64,000 bases of DNA from Mycobacterium szulgai (lineage in GTDB: Bacteria > Actinomycetota > Actinomycetes > Mycobacteriales > Mycobacteriaceae), in the NCBI RefSeq assembly GCF_002116635.1, contig NZ_LQPW01000167.1, positions 62,001-126,000 on the forward strand. Direction: 5' to 3'. The notes below the pieces were generated by a model that was not told where the DNA came from, did no database searches, and worked only from the letters and a program-made list of their open reading frames with translations. The translations under genes and the position numbers were made by a program. Shown one piece after another: positions 50,147-58,633 of the stretch; the stretch's first letter is position 1, and each line of letters starts with the position of its first letter.

Positions 50147-51499
50147 ATGGCGGAGCTCGGCAATTTGGCAGGCGCGACCGTCGGCACCAGCGGCGCCGAA
50201 TGGATCGGTCGCCCGCCGCATGAGCAATTGCAGCGCAAGATCCGCCCGCTGCTGCCCTCCGACGATCCGTTCTACGAGCCGCCCGCGGGCTACCAGCACG
50301 CCGCGCCCGGGACGGTGCTGCGTTCCCGAGAAGTTGAATTGGCGTTCATGGGGCTGATAGCGCAGTCGATCACCGCCACGCAGCTCCTGTACCGGACGAC
50401 GGACATGAACGGAAACCCCGAGGCGACGGTGACCACGGTGGTCCTGCCAGCCGGGTTCAAACCGGGCCAGACCTGCCCGCTGCTGTCCTATCAGTGCGCA
50501 ATCGACGCCATGACCTCCCGCTGTTTCCCTTCGTATGCGCTTCGCCGGCGGTCCAAGGCCCTCGGTTCCTTGGCACAGTTGGAGCTGCTGCTGGTCAGCG
50601 CCGCGCTCGCCGAAGGCTGGGCGGTTTCGGTACCTGATCACGAAGGACTCAAGGGGCTTTGGGGCGCGCCGTATGAACCGGGCTACCGAGTACTCGACGG
50701 GATCCGGGCGGCCATGAGTTCGGAGCGTCTCGGACTGTCCCCGACGGCGCCAATCGGGCTGTGGGGCTATTCAGGCGGCGGGCTGGCCAGCGCATGGGCC
50801 GCAGAGATGTGCGGCGAGTACGCGCCAGAGCTGGATATCGTCGGCGCCGTGCTCGGATCGCCCGTCGGGAACCTGGGCAACACGTTCCGGCGGCTCAACG
50901 GCAGCTTCCTGGCCGGGTTGCCCGCCTTGGTGGTAGCCGCGCTGGCGCACACCTACCCCGACCTCGACGAGGTGATCAACGAGCACGCCAGCGAAGAAGG
51001 GCGTGCCGTGCTGAACAGCCTGGAGAAGATGACGACCGCGGAGGCCGTCGTGCGGATGGCCCACAAAGACATGGGCAGCTACCTGGACAAACCGCTGGAA
51101 GAAATCTTGTCCACCCCGGCGGTGGCACACGTCTTCGAGAACACCAAACTGGGCGCCGCGGTGCCCACGCCGCCGGTATTGATCGTGCAGGCCGTGCATG
51201 ACTACCTCATCGACGTCAACGACATCGACGAGCTGGCCGACGCCTACTCGGCGGGCGGCGCCGACGTCACCTATCACCGCGACGCATTCAACGAGCACAT
51301 CTGTTTGCACCCGTTATCGGCGCCGATGACCCTTCGTTGGCTCACCGACCGGTTCGCCCGCCGGCCGCTGACCGACCACCTCATCCGGACCAAGTGGCCG
51401 ACCATGTTCAACCCGATGACTTATGCCGGGATGGCGCGACTTGGAATCATCGCCGCCAAGGTGATCACCGGCCGCAAGATCAGCCGGCGGCCGCTCTAG
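50147..51499 (+). CDS. Secretory-lipase family hydrolase (Rv1592c-like)
   Basis: The 450-residue alpha/beta hydrolase has the nucleophile Ser in GLWGYSGGGLASAWAAE, VSVPDHEGLKGLWGAPYEPGYRVLDG before it, an Asp in VLIVQAVHDYLIDVND and a His near DAFNEHICLHPLSAPM. This is the LIP (secretory lipase) family pattern. No clear signal peptide is visible at the N-terminus. The ATG at 50147 follows GAAGGGAG. It is known as a lipolytic enzyme in M. tuberculosis. Confidence 0.94.
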   Translation: MAELGNLAGATVGTSGAEWIGRPPHEQLQRKIRPLLPSDDPFYEPPAGYQHAAPGTVLRSREVELAFMGLIAQSITATQLLYRTTDMNGNPEATVTTVVLPAGFKPGQTCPLLSYQCAIDAMTSRCFPSYALRRRSKALGSLAQLELLLVSAALAEGWAVSVPDHEGLKGLWGAPYEPGYRVLDGIRAAMSSERLGLSPTAPIGLWGYSGGGLASAWAAEMCGEYAPELDIVGAVLGSPVGNLGNTFRRLNGSFLAGLPALVVAALAHTYPDLDEVINEHASEEGRAVLNSLEKMTTAEAVVRMAHKDMGSYLDKPLEEILSTPAVAHVFENTKLGAAVPTPPVLIVQAVHDYLIDVNDIDELADAYSAGGADVTYHRDAFNEHICLHPLSAPMTLRWLTDRFARRPLTDHLIRTKWPTMFNPMTYAGMARLGIIAAKVITGRKISRRPL

Positions 51500-51515
51500 C
51501 GCCGTCTAGGAGACC

Positions 51516-52208
51516 CTAGGAGACAGAGGCCTCCGGGGCCCCTGAGTTTTCGGTAAGCACCGTCGCGGGAGGCTCGTCGCCCGGGTATGCGCCCAGGTCG
51601 TCGCGGGCACTTCCGGCGGCAAGCAGCGCGTACACCAACGAAGCGGCCGCAGCCGGTGACATGAGCGTGGCGGCTATCTGAAGTGGCCCGCGAGCGAAGA
51701 ACACCGGCGGCGCCTGCCTGACGTAGGTCAGCGAGTGATCGCCGCTGGCCAGCGTGACGGTGTCGAAATTCAGCGCGCCGTAGTGCAGGCGGACCAGCAG
51801 CGCACCCACGGCCGCCGCGACCAGTGCCGCACCCGCCGATCCGATCGCGAGCCCGGCGACCATCCCAGGGCCCCTGTGCTCTCGCCACTGCCAGGCCAGC
51901 ACCGATGCCACCACCGCTACGACTCCCAGCAGTCCCAGCAATAGAAATGGGGCGACGAAGAAATTCTGTGATTCGCTGCCCAAATATTCGTGCACCCGTT
52001 CACCGGACCGCGCAATCGCCACCACCGCGTGGATGGATGGGGCGATCCATGCCCACAGCACACCGACCAAGACCCCGCTTGCCGACAGGCCCAGGACCAC
52101 CGCCAAGATCATGCGGGTCGGCGCGGTCGACGGGATACCGTCCGGCGCGGCAGGTGCCGTGGGCTCTGCGGGATCGGGGGGCCCGACGGTTCGCAAGTTT
52201 TCAGTCAC
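51516..52208 (-). CDS. DUF2567 membrane protein (Rv1591-like)
   Basis: GTG 52208 overlaps the bsaP stop (GTGA) and starts a 230-residue protein with a Pro/Ala-rich N-terminus and four hydrophobic helices (MILAVVLGLSASGVLVGVLWAWIA, FFVAPFLLLGLLGVVAVVAS, GMVAGLAIGSAGAALVAAAVGALL, LMSPAAAASLVYALLAAG). Function unknown. It is the last gene of the bioB operon. Confidence 0.9.
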   Translation of the reverse strand: MTENLRTVGPPDPAEPTAPAAPDGIPSTAPTRMILAVVLGLSASGVLVGVLWAWIAPSIHAVVAIARSGERVHEYLGSESQNFFVAPFLLLGLLGVVAVVASVLAWQWREHRGPGMVAGLAIGSAGAALVAAAVGALLVRLHYGALNFDTVTLASGDHSLTYVRQAPPVFFARGPLQIAATLMSPAAAASLVYALLAAGSARDDLGAYPGDEPPATVLTENSGAPEASVS

Positions 52209-52432
52209 CGCTGGGCCTCCAGTTCGGCCGAGTCCACCTGTCCGTGCCTCGAGCATCGCGCCCACCACCCATCCGGACGAACCTGCACAACCATCCGTCG
52301 CCCGCATTCCGCGCAGAACCGGGGAGGCTCCAGACCTAGCTGGGCGGCCGTCGGGGTGACCGTACCCTCCAATTCCCCGGTGTAGACGTTGTAAACGCCG
52401 GCGGCCACCGGAGCGCCCAGTTTTCCAGCCAC
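52205..52432 (-). CDS. bsaP: Biotin synthase auxiliary protein (Rv1590-like)
   Basis: The 75-residue protein has a zinc-finger-like or Fe-S-like pair, FCAECGRRM and WWARCSRHGQVD, and the motif VYNVYTGELEGT. It matches Rv1590, reported as BsaP, a small protein that mycobacterial biotin synthase needs for activity. It lies 21 bp downstream of bioB and overlaps the DUF2567 gene. Confidence 0.9.
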   Translation of the reverse strand: MAGKLGAPVAAGVYNVYTGELEGTVTPTAAQLGLEPPRFCAECGRRMVVQVRPDGWWARCSRHGQVDSAELEAQR

Positions 52433-52453
52433 GTTTCGACTTCTATTCGACTT

Positions 52454-53512
52454 CTACAAGCTGGCGTTGAGCGCTTTGATCGGCATCTGCAGGTCGTCCA
52501 GCAGTTCCAGATCGGCTTCGGCCGGGCGGCCGAGGGTGGTGAGGTAGTTGCCGACGATCACCGCGTTGATGCCGCCCAGGATGCCCTGCTTGGCACCGAG
52601 ATCTCCCAGGGTGATCTCGCGCCCGCCGGCGAAGCGCAGCATGGTGCGCGGCAGTGCCAGCCGGAAGGCAGCCACCGCCTTCAGCGCCTCAGCGGCCGGC
52701 AATACCTCCAGATCGCCGAACGGGGTGCCAGGCCGTGGGTTGAGAAAATTCAGCGGTACCTCATCTGGGCGCAGCTCGGCGAGTTCGGCGGCGAATTCCG
52801 CGCGCTGCTCCAGCGTCTCGCCCATCCCGAGAATGCCGCCGCAGCAGACTTCCATGCCGGCGTCGCGGACCATCGATAACGTCTGCCAGCGCTCTTCCCA
52901 GCTGTGCGTGGTGACGACATTGGTGAAGAACGAGCGTGCCGTCTCAAGGTTGTGGTTGTAACGATGCACACCCATCGCCGACAGCCGCTCGACCTGCTCG
53001 GCACTCAGCATCCCCAACGAACAGGCGATGTTGATCTCGACTTCGTTGCGTATCGCCTCGATGCCCGCCGCGACCTGCGCCAGCAGCCTCTCGTCGGGTC
53101 CGCGCACCGCGGCCACGATGCAGAATTCAGTGGCTCCGGACTTGGCGGTCTGTTTGGCCGCCTCGACCAAGCTGGGGATGTCTAACCAGGCGCTGCGCAC
53201 GGGCGACGCGAACAGGCCCGACTGTGAGCAGAAATGGCAGTCTTCCGGGCAGCCACCGGTCTTCAGGCTGATGATGCCCTCGACCTCGACCTCGGGCCCG
53301 CACCAGCGCATCCGAACCTCGTGGGCCAGCGCCAGGAGCTCCTCAAGCCGCTCGTCGGGTAGCTGCAGCACTCGCAACACCTGCTGCTGGTTCAGACCCT
53401 CGCCACCCTCGAGCACCTGCTGGCGGGCTTCGGCCAGAATGTCTGAGGCGTCGGGGCTATGTGGGCCATCCTGGCCGGCATCAGAAGTCGGTCGAGTTGG
53501 CGCTTGAGTCAC
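52454..53512 (-). CDS. bioB: Biotin synthase
   Basis: This radical SAM enzyme inserts sulfur into dethiobiotin. The 352-residue protein has the cluster-binding CPEDCHFCSQS, EGIISLKTGG before it, VCCGGILGMGET, NFLNPRPGTPFG and GGREITLGDLG. It starts at GTG or ATG 53512, reading MTQAPTRPTSDAG. It heads the bioB-bsaP-DUF2567 operon. Confidence 0.98.
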   Translation of the reverse strand: MTQAPTRPTSDAGQDGPHSPDASDILAEARQQVLEGGEGLNQQQVLRVLQLPDERLEELLALAHEVRMRWCGPEVEVEGIISLKTGGCPEDCHFCSQSGLFASPVRSAWLDIPSLVEAAKQTAKSGATEFCIVAAVRGPDERLLAQVAAGIEAIRNEVEINIACSLGMLSAEQVERLSAMGVHRYNHNLETARSFFTNVVTTHSWEERWQTLSMVRDAGMEVCCGGILGMGETLEQRAEFAAELAELRPDEVPLNFLNPRPGTPFGDLEVLPAAEALKAVAAFRLALPRTMLRFAGGREITLGDLGAKQGILGGINAVIVGNYLTTLGRPAEADLELLDDLQMPIKALNASL

Positions 53513-53836
53513 CAGGTACTCCCCTGCATCTTTTCGGGTGCCACATGCGTCATTGCGGCCTTAATCGAAGCGGTGTTCAAGCAAGGGTAGCGGGCGCACT
53601 TCGGTTACCTGGCGCACACCGGCTGCCGGAGTCCTTCCTGGGGGTACAAATCCCGGCCCCGCTGCCGACGGCCCGATCCCAGCTCCGGCGGTGCTGCCCC
53701 CCAGGGCTGCCATCAGTCGATTTCCAGATTTACTCAATGATTATTCAGCTTCTCTGCGCAACCGTCTCATCGAACAACGATCTGCGTGTCACTGTCGGGC
53801 GCCCCCCGAGTCGTGACTCGAGCCGAAAGGTGAGAC
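53513..53836. other. Gap between bioB and the PE_PGRS gene
   Basis: This 324-bp divergent gap holds no supported gene. AAAGGTGAG before 53837 is the PE_PGRS ribosome site. I looked for a BioQ-like palindrome and did not find a convincing one. Confidence 0.4.
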
Positions 53837-56164
53837 ATGTCGTATGTAATTGCTGCCCCAGATCTACTGGCGAATGCGGCCAGCGATCTTGCCAGCATTG
53901 GCTCCCACATCACTGCGGCCAATTTCGCAGCGGCGCTGCCCACGAACGCAGTTGCCGCCGCAGGTGCCGATGAGGTCTCAGCGGCGATTGCGGCTTTGTT
54001 CGGCAGTCACGCCCAGCAATACCAGGCCCTCAGCGCGCAGGTGTCGGCGTTCCACGACCAGTTCGTCCAAACCCTTACCGGCGGCGCGAACGCCTATGCG
54101 ATCGCCGAAGCCGCCAATGCCTCACCGATCCAGACACTGCTCGACGCGATCAATGCCCCGTCGGTCGCGTTGACCGGGCGCGCCCTGATCGGCAACGGCG
54201 CCAATGCCACCACCCCTGGCGGCAACGGCGGCGCCGGAGGCTGGCTCTACGGCAACGGCGGGGCCGGCGCGGCCGGCGCACCCGGCCAGGCCGGCGGCAA
54301 CGGCGGAGCGGCCGGACTCATCGGCGTCGGCGGCGCGGGCGGGGCCGGCGGTAGCGCCGGAGGCACGAATTGGACCGCCGGGACCGGCGGCAACGGCGGC
54401 GCCGGCGGCTGGCTCTACGGCGCCGGCGGCGCCGGCGGGACCGGTGGCCTGGGCACCGCCGACTCCTTGTACGGCCTGGTGGGCAGTGGCGGCGCCGGCG
54501 GCCACGGCGGCGCCGCAGGACTGTGGGGCACCGGCGGAGCCGGCGGCACCGGCGGCACCGGCCTGGGCGGGTTCGGCACCGGTGGGACCGGCGGCGACGG
54601 CGGAACCGGCGGAAGCATGTTCGGTGACGGAGGTATCGGCGGCGCCGGCGGCAACGGTTCAGCCCTCATGCACGGCGGTACCGCCGGCAACGGCGGATCG
54701 GCCGGACTGATCGGTAATGGCGGGGTCGGCGGGGTCGGCGGGGCAGGCATGGCCGGGGGTAACGGCGGCAACGGCGGGCAACTGTTCGGCAACGGTGGCG
54801 ACGGCGGCCAGGGCGGAACCGGCCAACTCGCCAACCCCACGCTGGGATTCAAGAGCATCGACCCGGGCCACGGTGGCACCGGCGGCAACTCCTACCTGTT
54901 CGGCAACGGTGGCAACGGCGGCCAAGGCGGCACCGGCTGGGACGGCACAGACGCGACGCAACCACAGTTCGCCGCCGCATCGACAAACGGGACGGACGGG
55001 GTCAATAACGGTAATGCCGCTACGTCCGGCACTGCCGGCTCAACTGGCACTGCTATGCAGAATGGTGGGTACGGCGGAAATGGCGGACCCATCGAAAAAA
55101 CCGATCTAAACAGCCACCCTATCCCGGGCTTCCCAACTGGCAACGGCGGCAATGGCGGCAACGGCGCCAACGGTGGTGCCGGGGGCACCGGTGGGGATGT
55201 TAGCGGCATGGGCGACACCAGATACGTCCAGCGTGCGGGGAACGGCGGCATCGGGGGCGCTGCTCTCGGCGAGGGTGGCAACGGCGGAAACGGCGGCAAC
55301 GGCGGTTCAGCAACCGACTTCCCCAATCCCGCCAGCAGCAGCAATGGATTCGGCCACATTGGTGGCACCGCTTTTGCGGGTGTCGGCGGCAACGGCGGAA
55401 ACGGCCACGCCGCCACCCTGTCCGGCGGCGACGGCGGCAACGGGGGCGCCGGCGGCAGCGGCGGAAACGCGGGGATGATCTTCGGTAACGGTGGTCACGG
55501 CGGCGCCGGGGGCACCGGCGGGGCCGGCGGTGCCGCCCTATCCGGCGGAGACGGCGGTAACGGCGGCAACGGCGGAACCGCGACCGGAGCCAATGCCGTT
55601 CATGGCTATAGCCAACTCAACCAAAAGGTCTCCGGAGGCGCCGGGGGTAATGGTGGCGATGCCTTCGGTGTCGGCGGCAACGGCGGTAACGGCGGCGTCG
55701 GGGGCACCGGTGGGCACGGTGCGCAATACTTCGGCTCCGGTGGCGACGGCGGGAGCGCCGGATTCGGCGGTATCGGCGGCGCGGGCGGTCACGGAGGTGA
55801 CGGCGGAGCCGGCGGCCAGGGCGGCAAGGTGGTAGCGAGTGCCGCCACCGCGACTCCCGACGCCGGTAGCGGCGGGACCGGCGGGAACGCGGGCCATGGC
55901 AGCGATGGCGGCGATGGCGGCCATGCCGGACTCGCCGGTACGGGCGGCCTGGGCGGAATGTTCGGTACGGCCGGCCATCAGGGCGGCGCTGCTGCCGGGG
56001 GCGCCGGCGGTGCCGGTGGAGCCGCGGGCACCCCAGGCGCCGCCGGCACCGCCGGCACCGCCAAACTCCCAGGGGCCACCAACTTCAGTCCGGACCAGCA
56101 TGGAGCTATCGCCGGCAATCCCGGCGCGGCGGCCAGCGCCGGAAACAACGGCCAAGCCGGCTAG
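53837..56164 (+). CDS. PE_PGRS family protein
   Basis: The 775-residue product has an N-terminal PE domain (MSYVIAAPDLLANAASDLAS to about residue 95, with the YxxxD/E-type export end near NAYAIAEAAN). The linker motif LTGRALIGNGA follows, and then about 650 residues of Gly-Gly-Ala/Gly-Gly-Asn repeats broken by short unique stretches (for example FKSIDPGHGGTG, NSHPIPGFPTGN). PE_PGRS proteins are exported by ESX-5 to the surface in slow-growing mycobacteria. The frame is intact. It sits where H37Rv has prophage and REP13E12 sequences. Confidence 0.96.
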   Translation: MSYVIAAPDLLANAASDLASIGSHITAANFAAALPTNAVAAAGADEVSAAIAALFGSHAQQYQALSAQVSAFHDQFVQTLTGGANAYAIAEAANASPIQTLLDAINAPSVALTGRALIGNGANATTPGGNGGAGGWLYGNGGAGAAGAPGQAGGNGGAAGLIGVGGAGGAGGSAGGTNWTAGTGGNGGAGGWLYGAGGAGGTGGLGTADSLYGLVGSGGAGGHGGAAGLWGTGGAGGTGGTGLGGFGTGGTGGDGGTGGSMFGDGGIGGAGGNGSALMHGGTAGNGGSAGLIGNGGVGGVGGAGMAGGNGGNGGQLFGNGGDGGQGGTGQLANPTLGFKSIDPGHGGTGGNSYLFGNGGNGGQGGTGWDGTDATQPQFAAASTNGTDGVNNGNAATSGTAGSTGTAMQNGGYGGNGGPIEKTDLNSHPIPGFPTGNGGNGGNGANGGAGGTGGDVSGMGDTRYVQRAGNGGIGGAALGEGGNGGNGGNGGSATDFPNPASSSNGFGHIGGTAFAGVGGNGGNGHAATLSGGDGGNGGAGGSGGNAGMIFGNGGHGGAGGTGGAGGAALSGGDGGNGGNGGTATGANAVHGYSQLNQKVSGGAGGNGGDAFGVGGNGGNGGVGGTGGHGAQYFGSGGDGGSAGFGGIGGAGGHGGDGGAGGQGGKVVASAATATPDAGSGGTGGNAGHGSDGGDGGHAGLAGTGGLGGMFGTAGHQGGAAAGGAGGAGGAAGTPGAAGTAGTAKLPGATNFSPDQHGAIAGNPGAAASAGNNGQAG

Positions 56165-56235
56165 CGACCAAAGCCGGGATCATCACGGCGCCGGGTTGAC
56201 CGGTGTTCAGGCCATGTCCGGGGTATACCCCCACC

Positions 56236-56361
56236 ATGGCCACTGCGCACGTCCTCTACTTCGCGCACCACGGGCTCTTACTGGCGATACCGGCGTTTCT
56301 GCCGGCGGTGATCGTCGTCGGCGTGGTGCTCTACATCGCGCTGAGGGACCGCCGCAGCTGA
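56236..56361 (+). CDS. 41-residue single-pass membrane protein
   Basis: ATG 56236 opens 41 codons: MATAHVLYFAHHGLL, then a hydrophobic stretch (AIPAFLPAVIVVGVVLYIAL) and a basic end RDRRS. A membrane segment with histidines at its start and a basic inside end suits a real small membrane protein. It lies 82 bp before the large His-rich membrane protein in the same direction and probably belongs to the same operon. It has no recognised family. Confidence 0.6.
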   Translation: MATAHVLYFAHHGLLLAIPAFLPAVIVVGVVLYIALRDRRS

Positions 56362-56442
56362 GAAAACCAGGATTGACGAACGCTCCGGGTGGGCATTCGT
56401 GGTTCGAACCAACTCAGCAGCCTGGTACGGGAGGCAATCGCA

Positions 56443-58266
56443 ATGGGACTGTCAATTGTTGCGGAGGCGCCGGCGCGCGGAGCCGGCCTGGATCAGGTGA
56501 TCGGCCTGTCGATCGCGGCGACGGTGATCGTCGTGGTGATGCTGTGGGTGGGCCATGCACACCGCAGCCATCGCATCACCTGGCTGGGCCGATTCGCCGA
56601 CTGGATGGCCGTGAAGTTCAAGCGACCGTCCTGGGTCGCTCTGCCGGTACTGGTGTTCACCACGTCGATCATTTGCGCGCTGTTCGGGTTCATCTGGGAC
56701 GTGAGTTGGCATATCGGCAACGGCCGTGACCCTGGTCCGCTGGCCAACCCTGCTCACTACTTCATCATCATCGGCCTGTTCGGAATCTTCCTGGCCGGCA
56801 TGATCGCGATTGTCCTGCCATTCGACCAGCCAGGGCCCGCACCGGTGCGGATCACCCGCAACTGGCACGCCCCGGTGGGCGGGGTGCTGATGGCCGGGTG
56901 CGGAATGTACGCCCTTATCGGCTTTCCCCTCGACGACATTTGGCATCGCCTCTTCGGACAAGACGTAACCTTATGGGGCCCAACCCATTTGATGATGATC
57001 GGCGGTGCGGGGTTTTCGCTGTTCGCCGTGTTGATGCTGGAGTACGAGGGCGGGCGGACCATGGAGGAAGGCGAACCCGAACGCCGGTTCGTCAAATTCC
57101 TGCGCTACCTGTCCTGCGGCGGCCTGCTGATCGGCTTGTCCGTCTACCAAATCGAATACGACTTCGGTGTCGAGCAGTTCCGGCTGGTGCTGCAGCCGAT
57201 GATGATCGCCGGCGTCGCGGCGCTCGGATTGGTGGTGGCCCGCATCACGATGGGGCGCGGCGCGGCAATCCTGGCGGCGCTATTCGCCATCGCGCTGCGC
57301 GGTGGCGTCGCGTTTCTGGTCGGCCCCGTCCTGGGCGCTCCGACCAACTGGTTCCCGCTGTATCTCGGTCCGGCGATCGTGGTGGAGTTGCTGGCGCTGA
57401 CACCGTTGTTCAAGCGGCCGATCGCGTTCGGTGCGGCCGCCGGTCTGGGAGTAAGCACGGTTGGGCTGTGGCTGGAGTCACTGTGGATCGGGGCCGTGTA
57501 TCACTACCCGTGGCCGACGAGTATGTGGGGCGAGGCCCTGGCGATGGCGGTGCCGGTCGCGGTGCTGACCGGGCTGTGCGGAGCAATGATGGGGATGGTC
57601 CTCACCGGGCAACGCCTGCCCCGCCGCGCTATCGGCATCTCGATGGTGGTGGCAACGGTGGTGGTGATCGGGGGTGCGGTCGCCAACGGGCTGCACATTG
57701 TGGTTCCCAAGCAGGACACGGCGACCGTCACCCTGACCGAACTGCCCAGTCCTCCCGGACAGCGCATGGTATCGGCGGATGTGCAGCTCAACCCGCCCGA
57801 CATGGTCAGCGACAACCCGGCCTGGCTGTCGATTCTGTCCTGGCAGGGGCGCATGGAAAACCAGCGCGGTCTGGTCATCGACCGGCTTCAGCGAGTCGGC
57901 CCGGGACACTATCGGTCCACTCAGCCGGTTCCCGTCTGGGGGTCGTGGAAGACGCTGTTGCGGGTTCAAGACGGGTACACGATGACGGCCGTGCCGATCT
58001 ACGAACCCGCCGACGACGCCATCCCCGCGGCCGAGGTTCCCGCGCTGGCGTCCAGCACCCGGCCGTTCGTCCAGGAGATCACCATCCTGCAGCGCGAACG
58101 CGACCAGAACAGCCCGACATGGCTATTCAACGCCGGCTCGATCGTCGTGCTGATCCTGACCCTGATGGTGATCGCCGGCATCACCTGGGGTGCCGGCCGA
58201 ATCAACACCGAAACCATTCCTCAGCAGGTCGAAGAGGATAAGCAGCCACTCCCGCGGGCGGCGTAG
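56443..58266 (+). CDS. Large polytopic membrane protein with conserved-looking His motifs
   Basis: ATG 56443 is chosen because GGGAGG lies just upstream; 607 residues. The first 420 residues hold about eleven hydrophobic helices. At their ends lie His/Asp/Trp groups: WDVSWHIG (85-92), NPAHYF, RNWHAP, PLDDIWHRLFGQ and LWGPTHLMM, and later AVYHYPWPTSMWGE. A periplasmic domain of about 130 residues follows (SADVQLNPPDMVSDNPAW, GPGHYRSTQPVPVWGSWKTLLR) that resembles FixH/YtkA-type metal-chaperone folds, then a last helix. I do not recognise the family by name. The His clusters suggest metal or redox binding; this is inference. Confidence 0.85.
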   Translation: MGLSIVAEAPARGAGLDQVIGLSIAATVIVVVMLWVGHAHRSHRITWLGRFADWMAVKFKRPSWVALPVLVFTTSIICALFGFIWDVSWHIGNGRDPGPLANPAHYFIIIGLFGIFLAGMIAIVLPFDQPGPAPVRITRNWHAPVGGVLMAGCGMYALIGFPLDDIWHRLFGQDVTLWGPTHLMMIGGAGFSLFAVLMLEYEGGRTMEEGEPERRFVKFLRYLSCGGLLIGLSVYQIEYDFGVEQFRLVLQPMMIAGVAALGLVVARITMGRGAAILAALFAIALRGGVAFLVGPVLGAPTNWFPLYLGPAIVVELLALTPLFKRPIAFGAAAGLGVSTVGLWLESLWIGAVYHYPWPTSMWGEALAMAVPVAVLTGLCGAMMGMVLTGQRLPRRAIGISMVVATVVVIGGAVANGLHIVVPKQDTATVTLTELPSPPGQRMVSADVQLNPPDMVSDNPAWLSILSWQGRMENQRGLVIDRLQRVGPGHYRSTQPVPVWGSWKTLLRVQDGYTMTAVPIYEPADDAIPAAEVPALASSTRPFVQEITILQRERDQNSPTWLFNAGSIVVLILTLMVIAGITWGAGRINTETIPQQVEEDKQPLPRAA

Positions 58267-58270
58267 ATCG

Positions 58271-58633
58271 ATGACGATCAATCGCTTGTCCCGCGCGGTT
58301 TGGGCGGCGGTGGTGATCGTGGGCCTGGTCTCCTGCAGTAATTCGCCGCCCAAGCCCTCCGGACAGGGTCTGGCGGTTGACGTCACGATTGCCGACGGCC
58401 AGGTGACCCCCACCAACGCCACGCTGCAGGCAAAGGTGGGCGAGCAAATCACGCTGCGGGTGACCAGTGACGCCACCGACGAACTGCACGTGCATTCGAC
58501 ACCGGACCACAAGTTCGAGGTAGCCGCCGCGCCCAACCAGACCTTTCAGTTCAGCGTCGAAGTTCCAGGCAAGGTCGACGTGGAACTGCATCATCTCAAG
58601 CGGACAATCGCCACAATCCAAGTGAACTCGTGA
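58271..58633 (+). CDS. Cupredoxin-like lipoprotein
   Basis: The 120-residue product has a signal peptide ending in a lipobox (VGLVSC), a short Pro/Ser linker, and a beta-sandwich with LQAKVGEQITLRVTSDATDELHVHS, FQFSVEVPGKVDVELHH and IATIQVNS, the pattern of cupredoxin_1-type domains. Several His residues are placed as in copper-binding relatives, but the classical Cys ligand is absent. Its stop overlaps the next gene's GTG. It should sit on the outer face of the membrane next to the two polytopic proteins. Confidence 0.85.
   Translation: MTINRLSRAVWAAVVIVGLVSCSNSPPKPSGQGLAVDVTIADGQVTPTNATLQAKVGEQITLRVTSDATDELHVHSTPDHKFEVAAAPNQTFQFSVEVPGKVDVELHHLKRTIATIQVNS

Noticed and set aside
53513..53836. 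BioQ operator before bioB
   Set aside because: Only a partial half-site (GTTCA) is visible and no matching second half lies at the right distance.
54200..56160. Many short repeats resembling a CRISPR array
   Set aside because: They are GGCGGCAACGGC-type codons of the PGRS domain, not evenly spaced repeats with unique spacers.
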